From Cordia subcordata (Eukaryota; Streptophyta; Magnoliopsida; Boraginales; Cordiaceae), in NCBI GenBank assembly GCA_028554755.1, contig JAPTOF010000001.1, positions 33,127,501 through 33,191,500 on the forward strand: 64,000 bases of DNA. Direction: 5' to 3'. Every line of letters starts with the position of its first letter. The first letter of the stretch is position 1. Of the stretch, positions 1-13,290 are shown piece after piece. The notes beneath the pieces are model-generated. The model had not been told where the DNA came from and made no database searches. It saw only the letters and a list, made by a program, of their open reading frames with translations. A program made the translations under genes and the position numbers.

Positions 1-850
1 CCTTTTACGTTGCCTCACCAATACCTTATGTCTCTTATTTTTCTTATTGAACATTCTTGAACTCTTCAAATGTGCGTAACACCTAGTGCAATGCTATTAT
101 GGCTGTTTCAAAGATTAACATATACACACAAGCATGCACTACACATTGTTCACAACATTTCTCCAAATAGTTCACGAAGCGCAAATGTTGTGTTCACACA
201 ATATAGCTATTTGTTCATACAGTGCAAAAGATTTGTTCATATTTTATAATTTTCTTGTGCACATTTAGCATTCAATGTGTTCACCGATGATAATCCAACA
301 TAGAGTACTTCGTTTATAACTTTTAAGCAAAATGTTCATAAAATCCATTTAAGTTGTTCACAACAAACAATGATTATCCATCTTAATTTCATCATCAAAA
401 CACTATCAAGAACAAGATAATTAAACAATAACAAGTGGTGTTAGTGATTGTTGTAGAGTAGTAGTGGTGGCTGAAAAGCACATATAGAATAGAAAAAGAA
501 TTGGAAAATAGGTGTTAGTACTGATAGCGTATGACAAGGTCATATGTATATGTGGGGTGAGGATGGGGGATTCTTAATGAAGATGAAAGAAAAAGATGCT
601 GGTGACAAAAAAAACCTAACGTACATTTAATATTTGTTACATTAAAATTTGTAAACTTAAAATCTACAAGTTGGCCATACCGTTCATATAGGTAAACATA
701 ATAAAAAGTGTTGTGAACATATCTTAAAAGTCATAAATAGGTAGTTTATCAATTGTAAATAGTTTATTTTGTGAAAAATATTAAGTTGTGGACATATAAT
801 ATGTAATAGAGTAGTGGGAAGAATAGGTTTGTATTGATGTAAGAAGTTTT
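1..850. repeat. AT-rich intergenic repeat with TTGTTCA-type subrepeats
   Basis: No gene is visible. The stretch from about 60 to 400 carries many copies of TTGTTCA or its near variants (ttgttcac, ttgttcat, gttcac). The same wording recurs at 27.7-28.0 kb and 53.2-53.5 kb, so this is a dispersed family. I infer a non-autonomous DNA transposon or its end. I could not fix termini or a target duplication here. Confidence 0.4.
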
Positions 851-899
851 ATAGAGGGCCAATATTTAGAGTTAAAACTAGTAAAACTCAGAAAGAGGA

Positions 900-1700
900 A
901 AACATAGAAGAGTGACTTTTATACTTTTGCCAGATAATTCTCCTAATAGAACCTATTTTCTATTTATAGTTATCAAAAGCTCGCTCAATATGTGATAAAA
1001 TCATGAAGGCTTTGAAGGCGTGAGGTGTTTCTCTTGCTTCTACATAATTGATTAGTTTGTTAAGATTGTTCTCTAGATTCCCTTTGCTTATATGTTGGCT
1101 GTGATGTTTCATTAATTGGGTGGGCTTTCTTAGGTGTTGGGCCGGCCTCTTTATGGTCCATAACATTGCCACCCCCTTCAACATGAACCTTGTCTTGTTC
1201 TTAAGGGTTGTAGCATCCTCCCATGTTGCCTCATTGATAGGGAGGCCTTTCCATTGCACTAATGCTTGTGAAACTGTGGTGTTTTGGCACTGGATTTAGG
1301 ATTATGCTAGCTTCAAGAAAGGACCTAATTGTGTGGAACTTTGAGGCAAAGAAATAGTATTGAGGTCTTATCTTTTAAATATCTTTAATTGTATATGGGA
1401 AGTGGATGACAAGTTGAGCTTATATGCAACTAAACCTATCTTCTCCAGAACTGTGAAAGAACCGTAGTATCACCTATGAAGCTTGGTGTCAAACTGGCCT
1501 TTGACTGAGAGTTGACAATATGGTCATAGTTTGACCCATACCATATCTTCTGATGCAAATGAAACATCTTGCCATGTGTACTTGAGCCTGTTGGAGATTT
1601 GATTTCAACTGTCAAAGAACAACATCTCTTTAGGATAGTTCTTGGTCAATTGTATAGTTTGTCATGGAACTTGGCATGTAACATGTGCTGGATGAGAGGC
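900..1700 (-). pseudogene. Degraded Ty3/gypsy chromovirus pol remnant (integrase C-terminus and chromodomain)
   Basis: Read on the minus strand, about 1500-1640 gives broken integrase-end text resembling the chromovirus block 'DVSFxxxDxVWVKLxPY'. About 1400-1500 gives 'YYGSFTVLEKIGLVAYKL', the usual segment after integrase. At 960-1259 there is a chromodomain-like 'QWKGLPINEATWEDATTLKNK' stretch. Stops and shifts break it into pieces, so it is dead. Family knowledge: this order (integrase C-terminus, then chromodomain) is the 3' end of chromovirus pol. No LTR, gag or reverse transcriptase is seen beside it. Confidence 0.75.
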
Positions 1701-4066
1701 CGACCATATCAAGCCTGAAAGGTCCTTCCTACTCGAGCTGGGGCTGCTGGTTGTCAAGTGGAGGCTACAGTAGATGTGACGGTTAACGCTCAACCTGTGG
1801 GTCGTCATAAAGATAGTCCTCAACTTGTATGGCATCATTAGAGGGTTGCCCAAACCCCTGATCACCAGATCCACTAACAGGGTTAGGCGTCTGCATCCGA
1901 CTAGGATTGTGCACAAATTGGGAAGGCTGTATGGGTCGGATCGGCGCCAATGGGGTCGTCTTGAATAAGAATAAGGGTTGACTGACTGGAGTGTACTGGT
2001 GGAACCCTGATGATCCACCAACCTCGTGTGTCGACAAAAACGGCTGCGATGAATGAGCGATGGGGCTCAGTGTGGGCTGCATGGCCTGTGTGAAAAAAAA
2101 AAATGAGAACAACTGCGTGGGCTAGCCAATCCAATATGCTGGGATAGTCCACTACGTTGGCAGGTACAGCCAGGTGGGTGTACGGTGTGGCAACGTCAGC
2201 TGCGATGACGTCGGGATATGCGACTATACCAACACAGAGACATCAAAGCATGTCGCGATCTCAAGCACATAATGGTAATGTGCTTGTGTCAACGTCTGCT
2301 ACATCTGGTCTAGCACAAAGTGCATCTCTAGCCAGAAGCTCACAACTGAGAAAGTGCGCTGGTACTGGTACCCGCGCTGCAGGTAGTGATACACAGTACC
2401 CATAGTACTTGCCTACATACCAAGTACATCATAGTAAGATTGCATAATATGCACCTAACAAAATTAATAGAAGACTTTATATATTCTACTTACCAAACGT
2501 TCCATGTCCCGAGACTGTGTTTGATAACCCCAATGCATCTGCTCCAATAGTGATTGATTGATAACCGTGATGAGGCGACATCGGTACCACCGCATATACT
2601 GAGCCAGTGGAACTACATCTGAGCTCTTCTCAGCGATAACCCTCCGATCTTCTTGCCATAAACCACGCAATTGAGCTAACTCCTGAGGATCCTTTATTTT
2701 CTCTTTTCCTTTGATGTGGTCCACTGTAGTCGACGGCAACGGTGGGGCTGGGATCCACTGCCGCAATCCAAACTGCCACATTACCCTGTCGGGTCTATGG
2801 TACTCCACCATCTTTCCGAATATAAGTGGGACACATGCTCTCCACCAATCAAACCCCTCAATGCAATACAGTGGCCTCTGCTCAATGGTGCTCATATACA
2901 GCTCCCAATCAAACTGTGATGTCATTATTGTTACTTAGATTAGTTAAATAACTATTGACTTAAAGAGTATATACAATATGTAAATATACATCTTTAGATT
3001 TATCAAACCTGATCCGCCTGCATCTTGTCTAATACATCACGAATCACCAGTAAACCCCCATTAGCAGTATCCCAAAACTCCTTCGACTACTGATATACGG
3101 CACCACAGGGCTTGCCCAGTAACCCCACCCAATTATCCTCGGCAAGGTGTGTCCTTCACGCTTGCTGTGCTAGCAGCGGATGGAGTTTAGGTCTGAAAAT
3201 GTCAAATCTATCGAACATCCACCACTGTACATAAATAACAACATTAGTAACATAAGTCATTTAACAAAAAGTACAAAAACATAATTGATTAAATATAATA
3301 CCTGTATAAGATTAAATCCACCGCATAAGTTCACTCTATCAACATATGTACATAGATCCAACTGATGGTAGATGTGTGCAAGTGCTACAACGTACCAATT
3401 CAACGATCTAATTCTCCCAAACACCTACAACACAAAAACCAGTTCATGTCTCCCTGGTTACTGCTGGCGTCGGCAAACAGATGGCAATTCAATAATGAGA
3501 ATATCCACAAACAGGCACAATGCTGAGCCTGTTCCTAGGTGTACTCCTCGAGACGAGTCACGGTATATATATTCCTCAACTCATGCAAGTTTATCTTGCC
3601 AGATCTAGCATTAATGGCCTTCTAAGAAAGTGCAACAGCATATACATCCTGGAATAGCTGCTGCCACTCATCAACCGGACGCCGCGCTTTACTGATATCT
3701 GGCATAGGGTCACCCTGTATGGGTAAACCACATAAAACAGCTATATCCTGCAATGTGATGGTGGCTTCTCCGCAAGTTAGGTGGAATGTATGCGTCTCTA
3801 CTCTTCACTGCTCAACTAAGGCAATCAGGATAATAAAACTCCTGCTCACCCACTGCATAACACCTGTAAAACCTCGCGGTGGCCAATGCCTCTTGAACAC
3901 GAAGGTGCTTAGCCTCGTCATATAGATGCTTATCGCATCTAAGTACTCGAACCTCCCTCAAATATGTAGTGGTCGTCATCAAATGAGTCCTATGCTGAGC
4001 ATTATGAGTGAGTAGGGAGATGTCCTCCGATACCGGTCTGTGGGCCATAATGTAACCTACGGACAA
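1683..4066 (-). pseudogene. Plant mobile domain (PMD, MAIN-like / 'PP7 long form-like') gene, disrupted
   Basis: On the minus strand the order is N-terminus to C-terminus from 4066 down. About 3812-4066 opens with an 'HRTHLMTTTTYLREVRVLRCDKHLYD' type start. About 3700-3790 gives a 'GEATITLQDIAVLCGLPIQGDP' type motif, the most typical PMD signature. About 3370-3660, 3000-3230 and 2464-2925 follow, the last with 'WWRACVPLIFGKMVEYHRPDRVMWQFG', also typical. 1783-2112 is a proline/serine-rich tail. Splice-like gaps separate the blocks. Several in-frame stops lie inside conserved blocks (in about 3530-3640 and 3060-3160), so this copy is broken. PMD genes are often carried by transposons, which fits the TE-rich setting. 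Confidence 0.75.
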
Positions 4067-4089
4067 TAAATTAATTAATAAATATATTA

Positions 4090-4432
4090 ATAGTAATTAT
4101 ATTGATAATAATCATAATAATAACACTAGTAATATTATTAACAATAACAACAACAACAACAACAATAGTAGTAATAGTAGTAATGATAAGAACAATAATA
4201 ATAATACATAATAATTATAGTAATAGAAATAATAATAATAATAATAATTATTATTATTATTATTATTATTATTATAATAACAACAACAACAATAATAATA
4301 ATAATAATAGTAATGATGATGATGATGATGACGACAACGATGATGATGATGATGATCATAATAATAATAATAATAATAATAATAGTAATGATGATGATGA
4401 TGATGACGACAACGATGATGATGATGATGATC

Positions 4433-4486
<54 letters not shown>

Positions 4487-4620
4487 TAATATTGATGATG
4501 GTGATGGTGATGATTATGATGATGATTACAATAATAATGATAATTATAAAAATAATAGAAAACTAATAATATTCTAATATTACTACATAATAATCATAAT
4601 TATAATAATAAAAATTAAAA
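4090..4620. repeat. Compound trinucleotide array (AAT/GAT/AAC) with a 75-bp internal duplication
   Basis: Runs of aat, gat and aac make up almost the whole stretch. A block with a GAT run, a short gac-gac-aac-gat interruption and a second GAT run appears twice, at about 4310-4384 and 4385-4459, offset by 75 bp. The long open frames here on both strands (Asn/Asp-rich and Ile/Val-rich) are artefacts of the repeat. Confidence 0.95.
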
Positions 4621-4874
4621 AAAATATTAAAAAACTAATAATAATAACACTAATTAATAACTATTAAATTCAATACTTCCTATAAGTGTTTATAAGTTTA
4701 AAAAATTCCTATTTCTTGATTTCATTCTATTCCATTTTTTTTAATTCTATGACATTCTAAACATCGTAATTAATAAATTAAATATTACTTTAAATTTTTT
4801 AATTTCATTAATTTTTATTTTTTTCAAATTTCCTATTAATTTTGATTTTCCAATTGTCTATGTCTAAAACTAAA

Positions 4875-5072
4875 CTACACATGTACAACATCAACAACTA
4901 TACCAACATTTATATATAACATATACATGCACAACATATATATACATACACAGCATATATATATATATAGACACACACACACACACATATACATACATAC
5001 ATAAATACTATATATACATACACATGATATACATATACAACATATACATACATATAAAACATACATATGCAC
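4875..5072. repeat. AC/AT-rich dinucleotide and ACATAT microsatellite
   Basis: Interleaved 'acatat', 'ca' and 'ta' runs. The Tyr/Cys/Ile-rich open frame on the minus strand is only the translation of the repeat. Confidence 0.9.
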
Positions 5073-5074
5073 GT

Positions 5075-7800
5075 AAAAATCAATAATTTAAATCGGTAAA
5101 AACTTTAAAAAACTTATAAGAAGAGGCAAATTCCTAGGCGTGAAGCTTGTTTTGAGATAGAATGAGTGTTTGAAGCTTTAATTTTCGTGGGGGAAAATGG
5201 AAGGGGAGAAAAACTAAAACAAACAGGTGAAGAAGAAGAAGTTAGGGGGAAGGGTTAAATCTAATTAACGTTTGGCTAATTCAGCTATTCAAAAGTCAAA
5301 ATTTATGCCTCAATGGTACTACGTTAAATGCGCAAATTTACGTATATTCAAATGCTGATTTTGGTTATTCAATCCCTGAAAATGCTATATTTGAAATACA
5401 TTCTCAGATAAGGCTATTTTTGCAAATAATTTAATAAATGGTGTCATTTATTAAAAAAAAAATCCTTGTATATCATGGGTCTATTTTTATTTAATTCCTT
5501 TTCTTTTATCTCTTAAGTTATAAGTTGAAACATTTTAATTAATTGAAGCAAAATCAAAGGTAATGGTCGTGCTAAAGTCAGGATATACGTAAATGGAGAA
5601 TTTTTTTCAATCAATTTAAGGGATCATACAAAAATTTTGGCCCATAAAAGATTCTTTTAGAAATAAAATATAGATTACATGCACAACATGCATGTTCATA
5701 TCATTGCCAGCATCTCAAACATGTGAAGGACATCATTGTCACCAGTAATTGTAGGCCTCCTATAATATATCTATTAGGAACCTATGCCTTTTGATGGGAA
5801 CTGGTAACACAACCCCGCACTATCGATGTTTGGATGCAAATGAAGCTTTCGAAGAATACGAGATTTTCATCGTAAAAAGTATCCTGCCGAATTCCAATTT
5901 TAAGTGTTGCATTTGTATCTCATAGTTGAGACAGTAAAAATCGTTAACTTTTTGCCTGCCATAACATAAAAGAACAGCAACTAAGTTTGTATTCATATTT
6001 TTATGATAGAGTAATTTTAAATAAGTTTGAAGGGTTTGTAAGGAGTAAAGAAGAAAATTCAAGTCAATGAAGTTTAAAGGGTAGAAAAGGAATTGAAGGG
6101 TGGAATGTGCAATGAACCAGGGAGGGGAGGGGTGAAGGTTTTTATATCTTCCGTTTTTGGTGAGTATATTTTTACCATGAAATCCCGCAAAATGATCCAG
6201 TCAGAGAGTAGATTCGAATTCTCCGAACAAAAATCCAAAATTTAGATTTCCATCCAATCAAATTCCCATCATCGATTGACAGGGAATTCAACAATGTTCT
6301 TTGTCACCTTGTCATATCAATGCAAGAACCTTAGTTTGAATTTTGAAAATTCGAAAGGGTCATTTTTAAAATCTAATCGAGAACAAAGTTATTTTTCGTA
6401 ACAATGCTAAAAAGGAGGCTAAAACAAAGCCCAACAAGACATGAACATTGACGGGTCTTCGCATGGCGAGTACGGTATTGAAATTTCATTGGCTAAGGTA
6501 GTCATGTGACTTTCCATGTGTATGACTATTTATGGTGAGAAGCACGATGTTTAAATATTTGGGTTTTTTCCTCTTTCTTTTTGTGGTCAATAAATAATTG
6601 AGTTGACTGCAAGCAAATTTCAAAAGGGCGTTAGGCATATTCGTTTCGTATGTCGTGAAAAGAAGTTGATGGGAAAGAGGTAACATAAAGATGTAATTAG
6701 TTAGTCTCCAAATATCCGGAGAATATTAGAAAAAGATGTTCAAAATGTTTCACCACTTTTCAGAATTACATGAAGATCACGACTGACTTCTTAATTTTAC
6801 AAAATGTTTCACCACTTTATGTTCGTGTCTCACAATGGACTTTTTATTGGGTTACTCACAATAGTATAATTTTCAATGGGCACCTAAAATTTATTAGAGT
6901 CTTGTGCTCGAAAAATTTCTATAATCATTAATATGTATATTAATTTGTCTCACTATTAATATGCTAAATATCCTCAAATCGGGCTAGCTCTCTGAAATCT
7001 TCTTGCAACCTGCATCTTATTATCTATATAAGAACTAGTTGGGACAAGTGCTTTTTCTTTCAGCATAACCAACATATAAGCATTGACATTTTATTGAAAG
7101 CAACAAAAGAAATAATATATAATAATAACTTTACTAATAACAATAAGGTTCTCTATAGGTGGTCAATGCATTGAGGCTCTATCTTTAAATTAATTAATCT
7201 CAGGACAAGTAATTCAAAATCTTATGTGATAATAAATTTAAATTTGTTATTTTTTTATATGAGATAAGATTTTTTTTTAAGTAAAGAAAATGTGACTGAT
7301 GAAACTCAATCACCAACTAATAAATTTTAAATATGTGGCATATCTTTTTTTACTGAGTTAAAAATGAGGGACCAAAATCGAACTCGGATCATAAGTCTTG
7401 TTCAATCTCAACTCTTACTTTTTTAAACTCTTACTTTTCTAAAATATCTTTATTGAACAAGACGTGAATATATTTTAACACAACGAGAAGAAAATTTGAT
7501 CAACAATATTAGTCTTTAACAAGGTAACCTCCGGATAACAAAAAGTAGACATGCAATATTATGAGATCGAAGATTTTTACTGCCTATGCAGCGCCACTAT
7601 ATATACAGTATTTCCTCGTCCATATTCGATAGACTTTTGTCGCTTTCAGAATTATTCAAATGACAAGAATACTTACGAGGCAAGTTCACATCTAATGGCC
7701 ATTTTAATTTGCCACGAACACGCACGTGGAGAGGAATCAAACACGTTATATGAAAGAATTTTATTGCTTTCGTTACTGCCAAAAAAGAAAAAAAAGGGCA
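5075..7800. other. Intergenic, no gene recognised
   Basis: AT-rich sequence with only short open frames of random composition. I see no exon-like conserved protein text, no tRNA and no clear transposon ends. Confidence 0.6.
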
Positions 7801-7814
7801 AAAGATGGCATTTT

Positions 7815-7925
7815 TTTGGTTAAAGGCGACGGCTTTGAAAGGCGGCTCTAGGCTTGCTGCCTATTCAACTGTCGTCTATACTAAGAGATCATAGGTAGTG
7901 GTTTTAAACTACTGCCTATGTGAAA
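7815..7925. repeat. Possible CACTA-type subterminal repeat fragment
   Basis: Short alternating gcgacggctt, ggcggctc, ctgcctat and taggtagtgg motifs in both orientations resemble the subterminal repeat region of plant En/Spm (CACTA) elements. No CACTA terminus was found nearby, so this is tentative. Confidence 0.25.
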
Positions 7926-8210
7926 AATAAAAATTTTAATAAAAGTATTTTAAAAATATTAAAATGATGGATCAAATTACGCTAAACACAAGAAATTTGG
8001 ATCATCTATGAGAGATTCAAAGATAATAAGTGGGTGAAGAGTGCTTGCTTTGTGGCGTCATTAGAATTTTAAGTGAAAAGCATCTTGCTACTTTGGCACC
8101 ATAATGATTTGGACGCCCTGCAATTGAATTTTGTTTTCGCTAGAGGTAAAAATATAGACCAATAATCTTGAGACACAAGTTTAACATTTCGTATCCATAA
8201 ATTAGTCTCT

Positions 8211-8580
8211 TAAGCTAACTCCAACAAATCCATTAAACATCCAAAACATCTATATTTAGAGGAGTTATTGATAATAAAACACTCCCAATAATTCTCCTAT
8301 GAAATCCCCTATATTTTAGGGATTCTTTCAACTAAAAACCCAAAACACCCATATATAGGGGTTTGCTTGATCCTCCAAAGCCATCACCCATCCACGTAGC
8401 TCTAAGACTGCAACGCTATAAAATAAGAAAGTTGTTGGAGTGAAACTAAAATTGAGATTCCTCAAAACTAAGAGTTTGGTACAAAATAAGGGAGCTATTG
8501 GTGATCTCAAAATATAAGAAAATGACTCAAATTATTTAAATTTAAAAAAAAATAGAGGAGCTGTTGTAGATAACCTTAAA
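8211..8580. mobile_element. MITE, first of a tandem pair
   Basis: Begins 'taagctaactccaacaa' and ends '...gagctgttgtagataacctta', an imperfect terminal inverted repeat flanked by TTAA/TTA-like sites. Inside are '...cctatatataggggttt...' and '...ggagtgaaactaaaattgag...' landmarks shared with the element at 8592. No coding capacity. The TTA/TAA flanks suggest a PIF/Harbinger-type MITE by inference. Confidence 0.65.
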
Positions 8581-8591
8581 AAAGTTGCATA

Positions 8592-8990
8592 TTAAGGCTA
8601 ACTCTAACAAATCTCCTAAAATACAAAATTCCCCATATTTAAGAGAGTTGTTAATAGCAAAGTGCTCCCACAGCTCCCCTATCCCATTCCCAAAATTTTA
8701 GATTTTTTTCCCAATCCAAAACAAAGCACCTATATATAGGGGTTTTTTTAATCCCCAAAGCTAACATCCAAATCCCATCCCTATCCCTATAGCTCTAAGA
8801 TTACAACATTGTAAAAATGGAAAACCGTTGGAGTAAAACTAAAATTGAGATTCCTTAAACTGAAAGTTTGGTAAAAAATATGAGAGCTGTTAGACTATAA
8901 TTGAAAATAAAGGATCTCAAAATATAAGAAAATTATTCAAAACACTTAAATTTAGGAAAAAAGATAAGAGAGCTGTTGGAAATAGCCTAA
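8592..8990. mobile_element. MITE, second of a tandem pair
   Basis: Begins 'ttaaggctaactctaacaa' and ends 'gagctgttggaaatagcc', again an inverted-repeat pair. Collinear with the 8211-8580 element along its whole length and in the same orientation, but diverged, so the two are old relatives and not a recent duplication. Confidence 0.65.
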
Positions 8991-8999
8991 CATGCAAGA

Positions 9000-11250
9000 T
9001 TGGTGTCAATTTCAAGTCCCGGTCACTCCAAAATGTCTTATTATTATTAAAGAATTTGACAACCTAAAATCTTATAAAAATTATTATACGAACATGACAA
9101 GGTTGACTGAAAATATGAGGGTAAATTACTTTCGCAGTCATTTATCTTTCAATAAAATAACGTAATGGGTCTTTTATCTTTTTAATGGAATATTTTTGTC
9201 CTTTAATTTTAACTCCATTATCGCCCTTAGTCCATTTTCAAATTTTTGTTTAATTTTAGCTATTATTCTCCTGTCATACACATGCAATGCATTGACTATC
9301 GGTAAAACTAAAACGAAAATAGTGATCCGTGTAGAGACGCATACAGTCTTTTAAGAGCATAAAATAATCTTTTATGGCGTTGAAAAACTAGTATCATCTA
9401 TCGTTAACTTTGACTGATTTGTGTAAAGTGAGTTGGTCGCCTACCAAAATTTTCTTGCGAGGAAAGCTGTCTATTGTTATACAATTGTTAATATATCGTT
9501 TAAATTTTGGAGATAGTGCTATCGGCTTTTCACTTGTAATTTTATGTTATTGCAACATTGTTCTGCTCTCGTGATACAAATAACCAATTTTAGAAAATCT
9601 GAAAACAGAAATGCAGAAGATACGTTTAGAAACTAATTAAGAGCGTGTCTAGCTCAATTTTTAGACATGTAAAAGCATATTCGGTGAGTTTAAATGTGAA
9701 ATTAACTTTTTTAGTTTATTTTTGAAAGAATTGTCAGGTAAGAGATCAAATTGAAAGAAATAAAAAGCTCCAAGTCAGAACTTTAAAGAAAAGCTTTCAT
9801 GAAGTTGCTTTCAAATCCGGCAGGGAGGTGTTTTTTCTTTTCTTTTTCTAAAGAAAAGTATCTCTCCATATATTTTAAAACCTAACATTGCTTTCAAATA
9901 AGAGTTCGTTTCGCTCAACTTTTAGTGGCCCCAAAATGTTTTCTTCGAATCCAAAGGTTGAAAATAATCTATTTGGTTTATTTTTAAAAGACTAAATTGG
10001 AGCTTTTCAAAAAAAAATTTTGAAAAACTGTTTTTATATCATGTCGAAAATTATTTTTCTTTATTTTTTCTTACAAATATTATTTTATATTTTTTAAAGT
10101 TCCGTATTAATCTCAAAATAATTAAAAGCTCAATTTCCAAAATACAAGGCTAAACAATCAGCTATTTTTATTCAACAACACTTTTATCTAAAACTGTACT
10201 ACTAAGAGCTCTATAATTCAAAAGCTGAAATCTCATAACTAGACTTACAAAGCCTAAATCTTAACTGAAAATCAAGGCAGAACTGTTTTCTAATCAATAG
10301 TACTTTTAACTAGAGCCATCAACTAATAAAATCTCTACAGCTTATTAACATAATATAATTTTATAGTCAAACTAAACATACCTAAATCTTTTTATGTTCT
10401 TGCGGGAAAAAATTTCTATCTTTTGTTTTTCCACAAGTCGTTTCTCTAACCTGTAGAGTATGACAAGGTTTTTAGTTCACAATGTTGTAATTAGACTTTG
10501 TGCAAGAGAAAATCTTTACACAAAATTTCAAATTAAAGAAAAATACAATCCTTTTGAAAAACTTCAAATTAAAGAAAAAAACAATCCTTTTGGAAAACCA
10601 AGACAGCATTTGATCATTAATTTGCGTGTTTTTACATACATTTGCAGTTTTTAAGTTTCTTTAATTTATGCGTTTCCTGTGACAAATATTTCTTTTTGCA
10701 CAATTTCTTATAATATTATTGTTTACACCTAAAATCTACACCTATGGTCAGATGTGATAGAATAGAAGACTACATCACCAGAAAGCTTGAGCATTGAAAA
10801 GAAAGAACACGAAGCATGAATTTGAAACATGTACATAACCGAATAAGGGGAACAAGGAATTTGGTTTGTGGAGCAAATCAAGGGAGATTTTCAACCATAA
10901 CAAAAGTGATAAACATTGGGCCTTAAATTTTGTACTTAATATTACAAAGCTCCTTCTCTCTAAGATTTGTGTTGATAGACTCTATTTTATGACAAGAAAC
11001 CTTATTGCTTGTTACACATCTTGTAGGACAATTGAGACTTAATGGAAGAACAATACTAGTGAAACTGTGCTTTATAAGAACAAGTTTAGTACGTTGTCTT
11101 CCTTCTATCGATGGAAAATTTTTTACATACTGTTAGAAGTCATAGATAACAGTCAAATTTTTGTATATATACGACAGGATCTATAATACAATATTCTTAA
11201 TAAGAATAGAAGACTCCACACTTTACCTAACACATACATAATCACTTTCG
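9000..11250. other. Intergenic, no gene recognised
   Basis: AT-rich. About 9110-9260 holds the 'seasonal' text common to plant repeats (gggtcttttatcttt, tccattatcgcccttagtcc), which looks like one end of a MITE, but I could not find the partner end. Confidence 0.5.
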
Positions 11251-11345
11251 TAATTTCATGCCTCATCAAGGAGAATGCTAAGCGTTCCCACACAGAGAAA
11301 ACACGTCAAGCCAATCGTCTTAGGTGTTTCACGCACAATAAAAAT

Positions 11346-11612
11346 AATATATGTATGTAAATATATATATATATTTATATATATATATAATATATATGTA
11401 CATAAATATATACACACATATATATATGTATATGTATATGTATATACATACATATATATATATGTATGCATGTATGTATATATATATATGTATGCATGTA
11501 TGTATTTATATGTGTGTGTATATATATATGTACGTATGTATGTATTTATATGTGTGTGTGCATATATATATATATATATATATGTACGTATGTATGTATG
11601 TATATATTCCTT
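11346..11612. repeat. TATG/TA compound microsatellite
   Basis: Long runs of ta, tatg, tgta and gtgtgta. Open frames crossing it on both strands (Tyr/Ile/Cys/Val-rich) are artefacts. Confidence 0.95.
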
Positions 11613-11809
11613 TCAATTCGCTCACTTTTCCTCCAAACTTGCGGGAAGAAAAAATGGACATAAAGCTGGTCAAACATCCCTCAAGCATTATAGTCAACAA
11701 TTTCAGAATAAGTTATTCGGTCAATTTAGACTCAGATCAACTATTATACATACCAGGATAATATAAATTTTTTGGTCAATTTAGACTGATTATGTATATT
11801 GTTAAAAAT

Positions 11810-12310
11810 TATTGAGATTTTATTTTGTAAAATATACCGTAAATTTATGTAGTGAATTCAAAATTTGGTATTTTTTAACATGAGATGAATGTTCTAACAT
11901 CCCCATGTATGAATTAGCGAGATCTAAGAAATGAAAAAGATAACACAAGACTTTATATAGTAAATTTAAAATTTGAGATTTTCTAATGCAAAAGGAATAT
12001 TCAAACATTCCTATTAGGGGTGGACAACTAAGAAACGAGATAGATCACACGCAGCATGTGGAAGGAAATATTCTAACAGCCCCACTCCCCACGCATGACC
12101 AGGCGAGAATTCAAGAACAAGGCAGGTTTCACGTGACATAAAATATATATATATAAGATAAAAAAATTGGTAAAACCCAATTGGTTAATTACTAAAAAGA
12201 GAACTGAGGACCTAAACCTATATGGTGTATGTGAAAACTTGAAATTTTTTAATATAAGAAGAATATTTCAACATTTATTTTTTTTGTCGAAAAATATTTC
12301 AACATTTATT
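11810..12310. repeat. TE-derived block with about 110-bp internal repeats, LTR/TRIM-like wording
   Basis: A unit reading roughly 'ttcaaaatttg...ttttctaacatgagatgaatgttctaacatcccca' recurs diverged at about 11850, 11960 and 12230. The phrase 'catgaccaggcgagaattcaag' and 'gaggacctaaacctatatggt' are typical of a repetitive plant LTR-type sequence I recognise only by wording. Ends are not defined. Confidence 0.4.
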
Positions 12311-12778
12311 GTTCGCGTAGTATGAACTCTACGCATATACAGGACCGACTCCTCTCTCTCTTTCCTGGCCAGGTGCCAGTGAACATTGAAAATATTTTCT
12401 TTCGTCTACTATTCAACGTTGGAAAGTCATGGTAGAAGTTAAGACTTTGCATGACAAATTAAAGGTGCCGACATCATGTTAACTAATTTAGACAAACTAT
12501 CTAGTCCGAAGATTTACTGAAAAGTGACGCATTAATTGTAGGACTTACTGGGATTTCTTTGGAAATGGAGATCCAGTACTGTTCAATTAGTGGCTACCAA
12601 TCAGTATTTTGGTCACATATTTTTTTTGCTAAGTTGCGAGCGCATATAATTTGGTTGCAGGTGTATGAACTTAATTATATATAAAGAGAAAAGAACAATA
12701 ATGGGCATGTACATGTGTAATCTCATGTATAAATTCTAAGCGGACAAGTGAATATAAATTCTAAACAATTATTCCTAG

Positions 12779-13290
12779 TGTTGGGAATTTAGGGTATTAG
12801 AACGAATAACAAATAGAGAAAGGTAAAATAATGGAAACAAATATTTAATGTGGTTCAGCTTTACGTCCATGTCCACGAACAGACAAGAAAATTCCAATAT
12901 ATATAAAGCAAATACGACAAACGAAAAGAGGGCTTGGGCTTGAGAGCCCTCGGCCTCGAGTTCTCCTTCTGCAGGTCTCTTGTTCTATCTCACCTCTCAA
13001 TCTCACACTATATAATAGGCAAAGCTCTTATTTATAAAATACAAATACTTCAAAATATGACAGCACTATAAATATAACAAGATTAGAGATATGACAAAAA
13101 AACGAATAAGACAAATTTCAAATTCTAAAAACTATATATTTAAAGCGCGCATTCATAATACAGGCCGCATTCACACCTATGCTTCAGACATGCGCATATA
13201 TACCAACTCAATAGAGGTTTTCATTTTTTTTTTCTTTTTTCTTTTTTCTTTTTTCTTTTCTTGTCGTCAAAACTGAATTTGTAATTTGGC
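12779..13290 (+). mobile_element. Probable solo LTR or LTR fragment (Ty1/copia-like)
   Basis: Starts TGTTGGGAATTT and contains 'aatgtggttcagctttacgtccatgtccacg', a recurring phrase of plant copia-like LTRs. A 'cactatataatagg' TATA-like site follows at about 13007. No coding region of the element is adjacent, so it reads as a solo LTR. The 3' end is uncertain. Confidence 0.45.

Noticed and set aside
4102..4566. Long Asn/Asp-rich open frame (and its Ile/Val-rich antisense)
   Set aside because: Pure translation of the AAT/GAT trinucleotide array.
11256..11766. Several Tyr/Ile/Cys-rich open frames on both strands
   Set aside because: They arise from the TATG/TA microsatellite and have no family.
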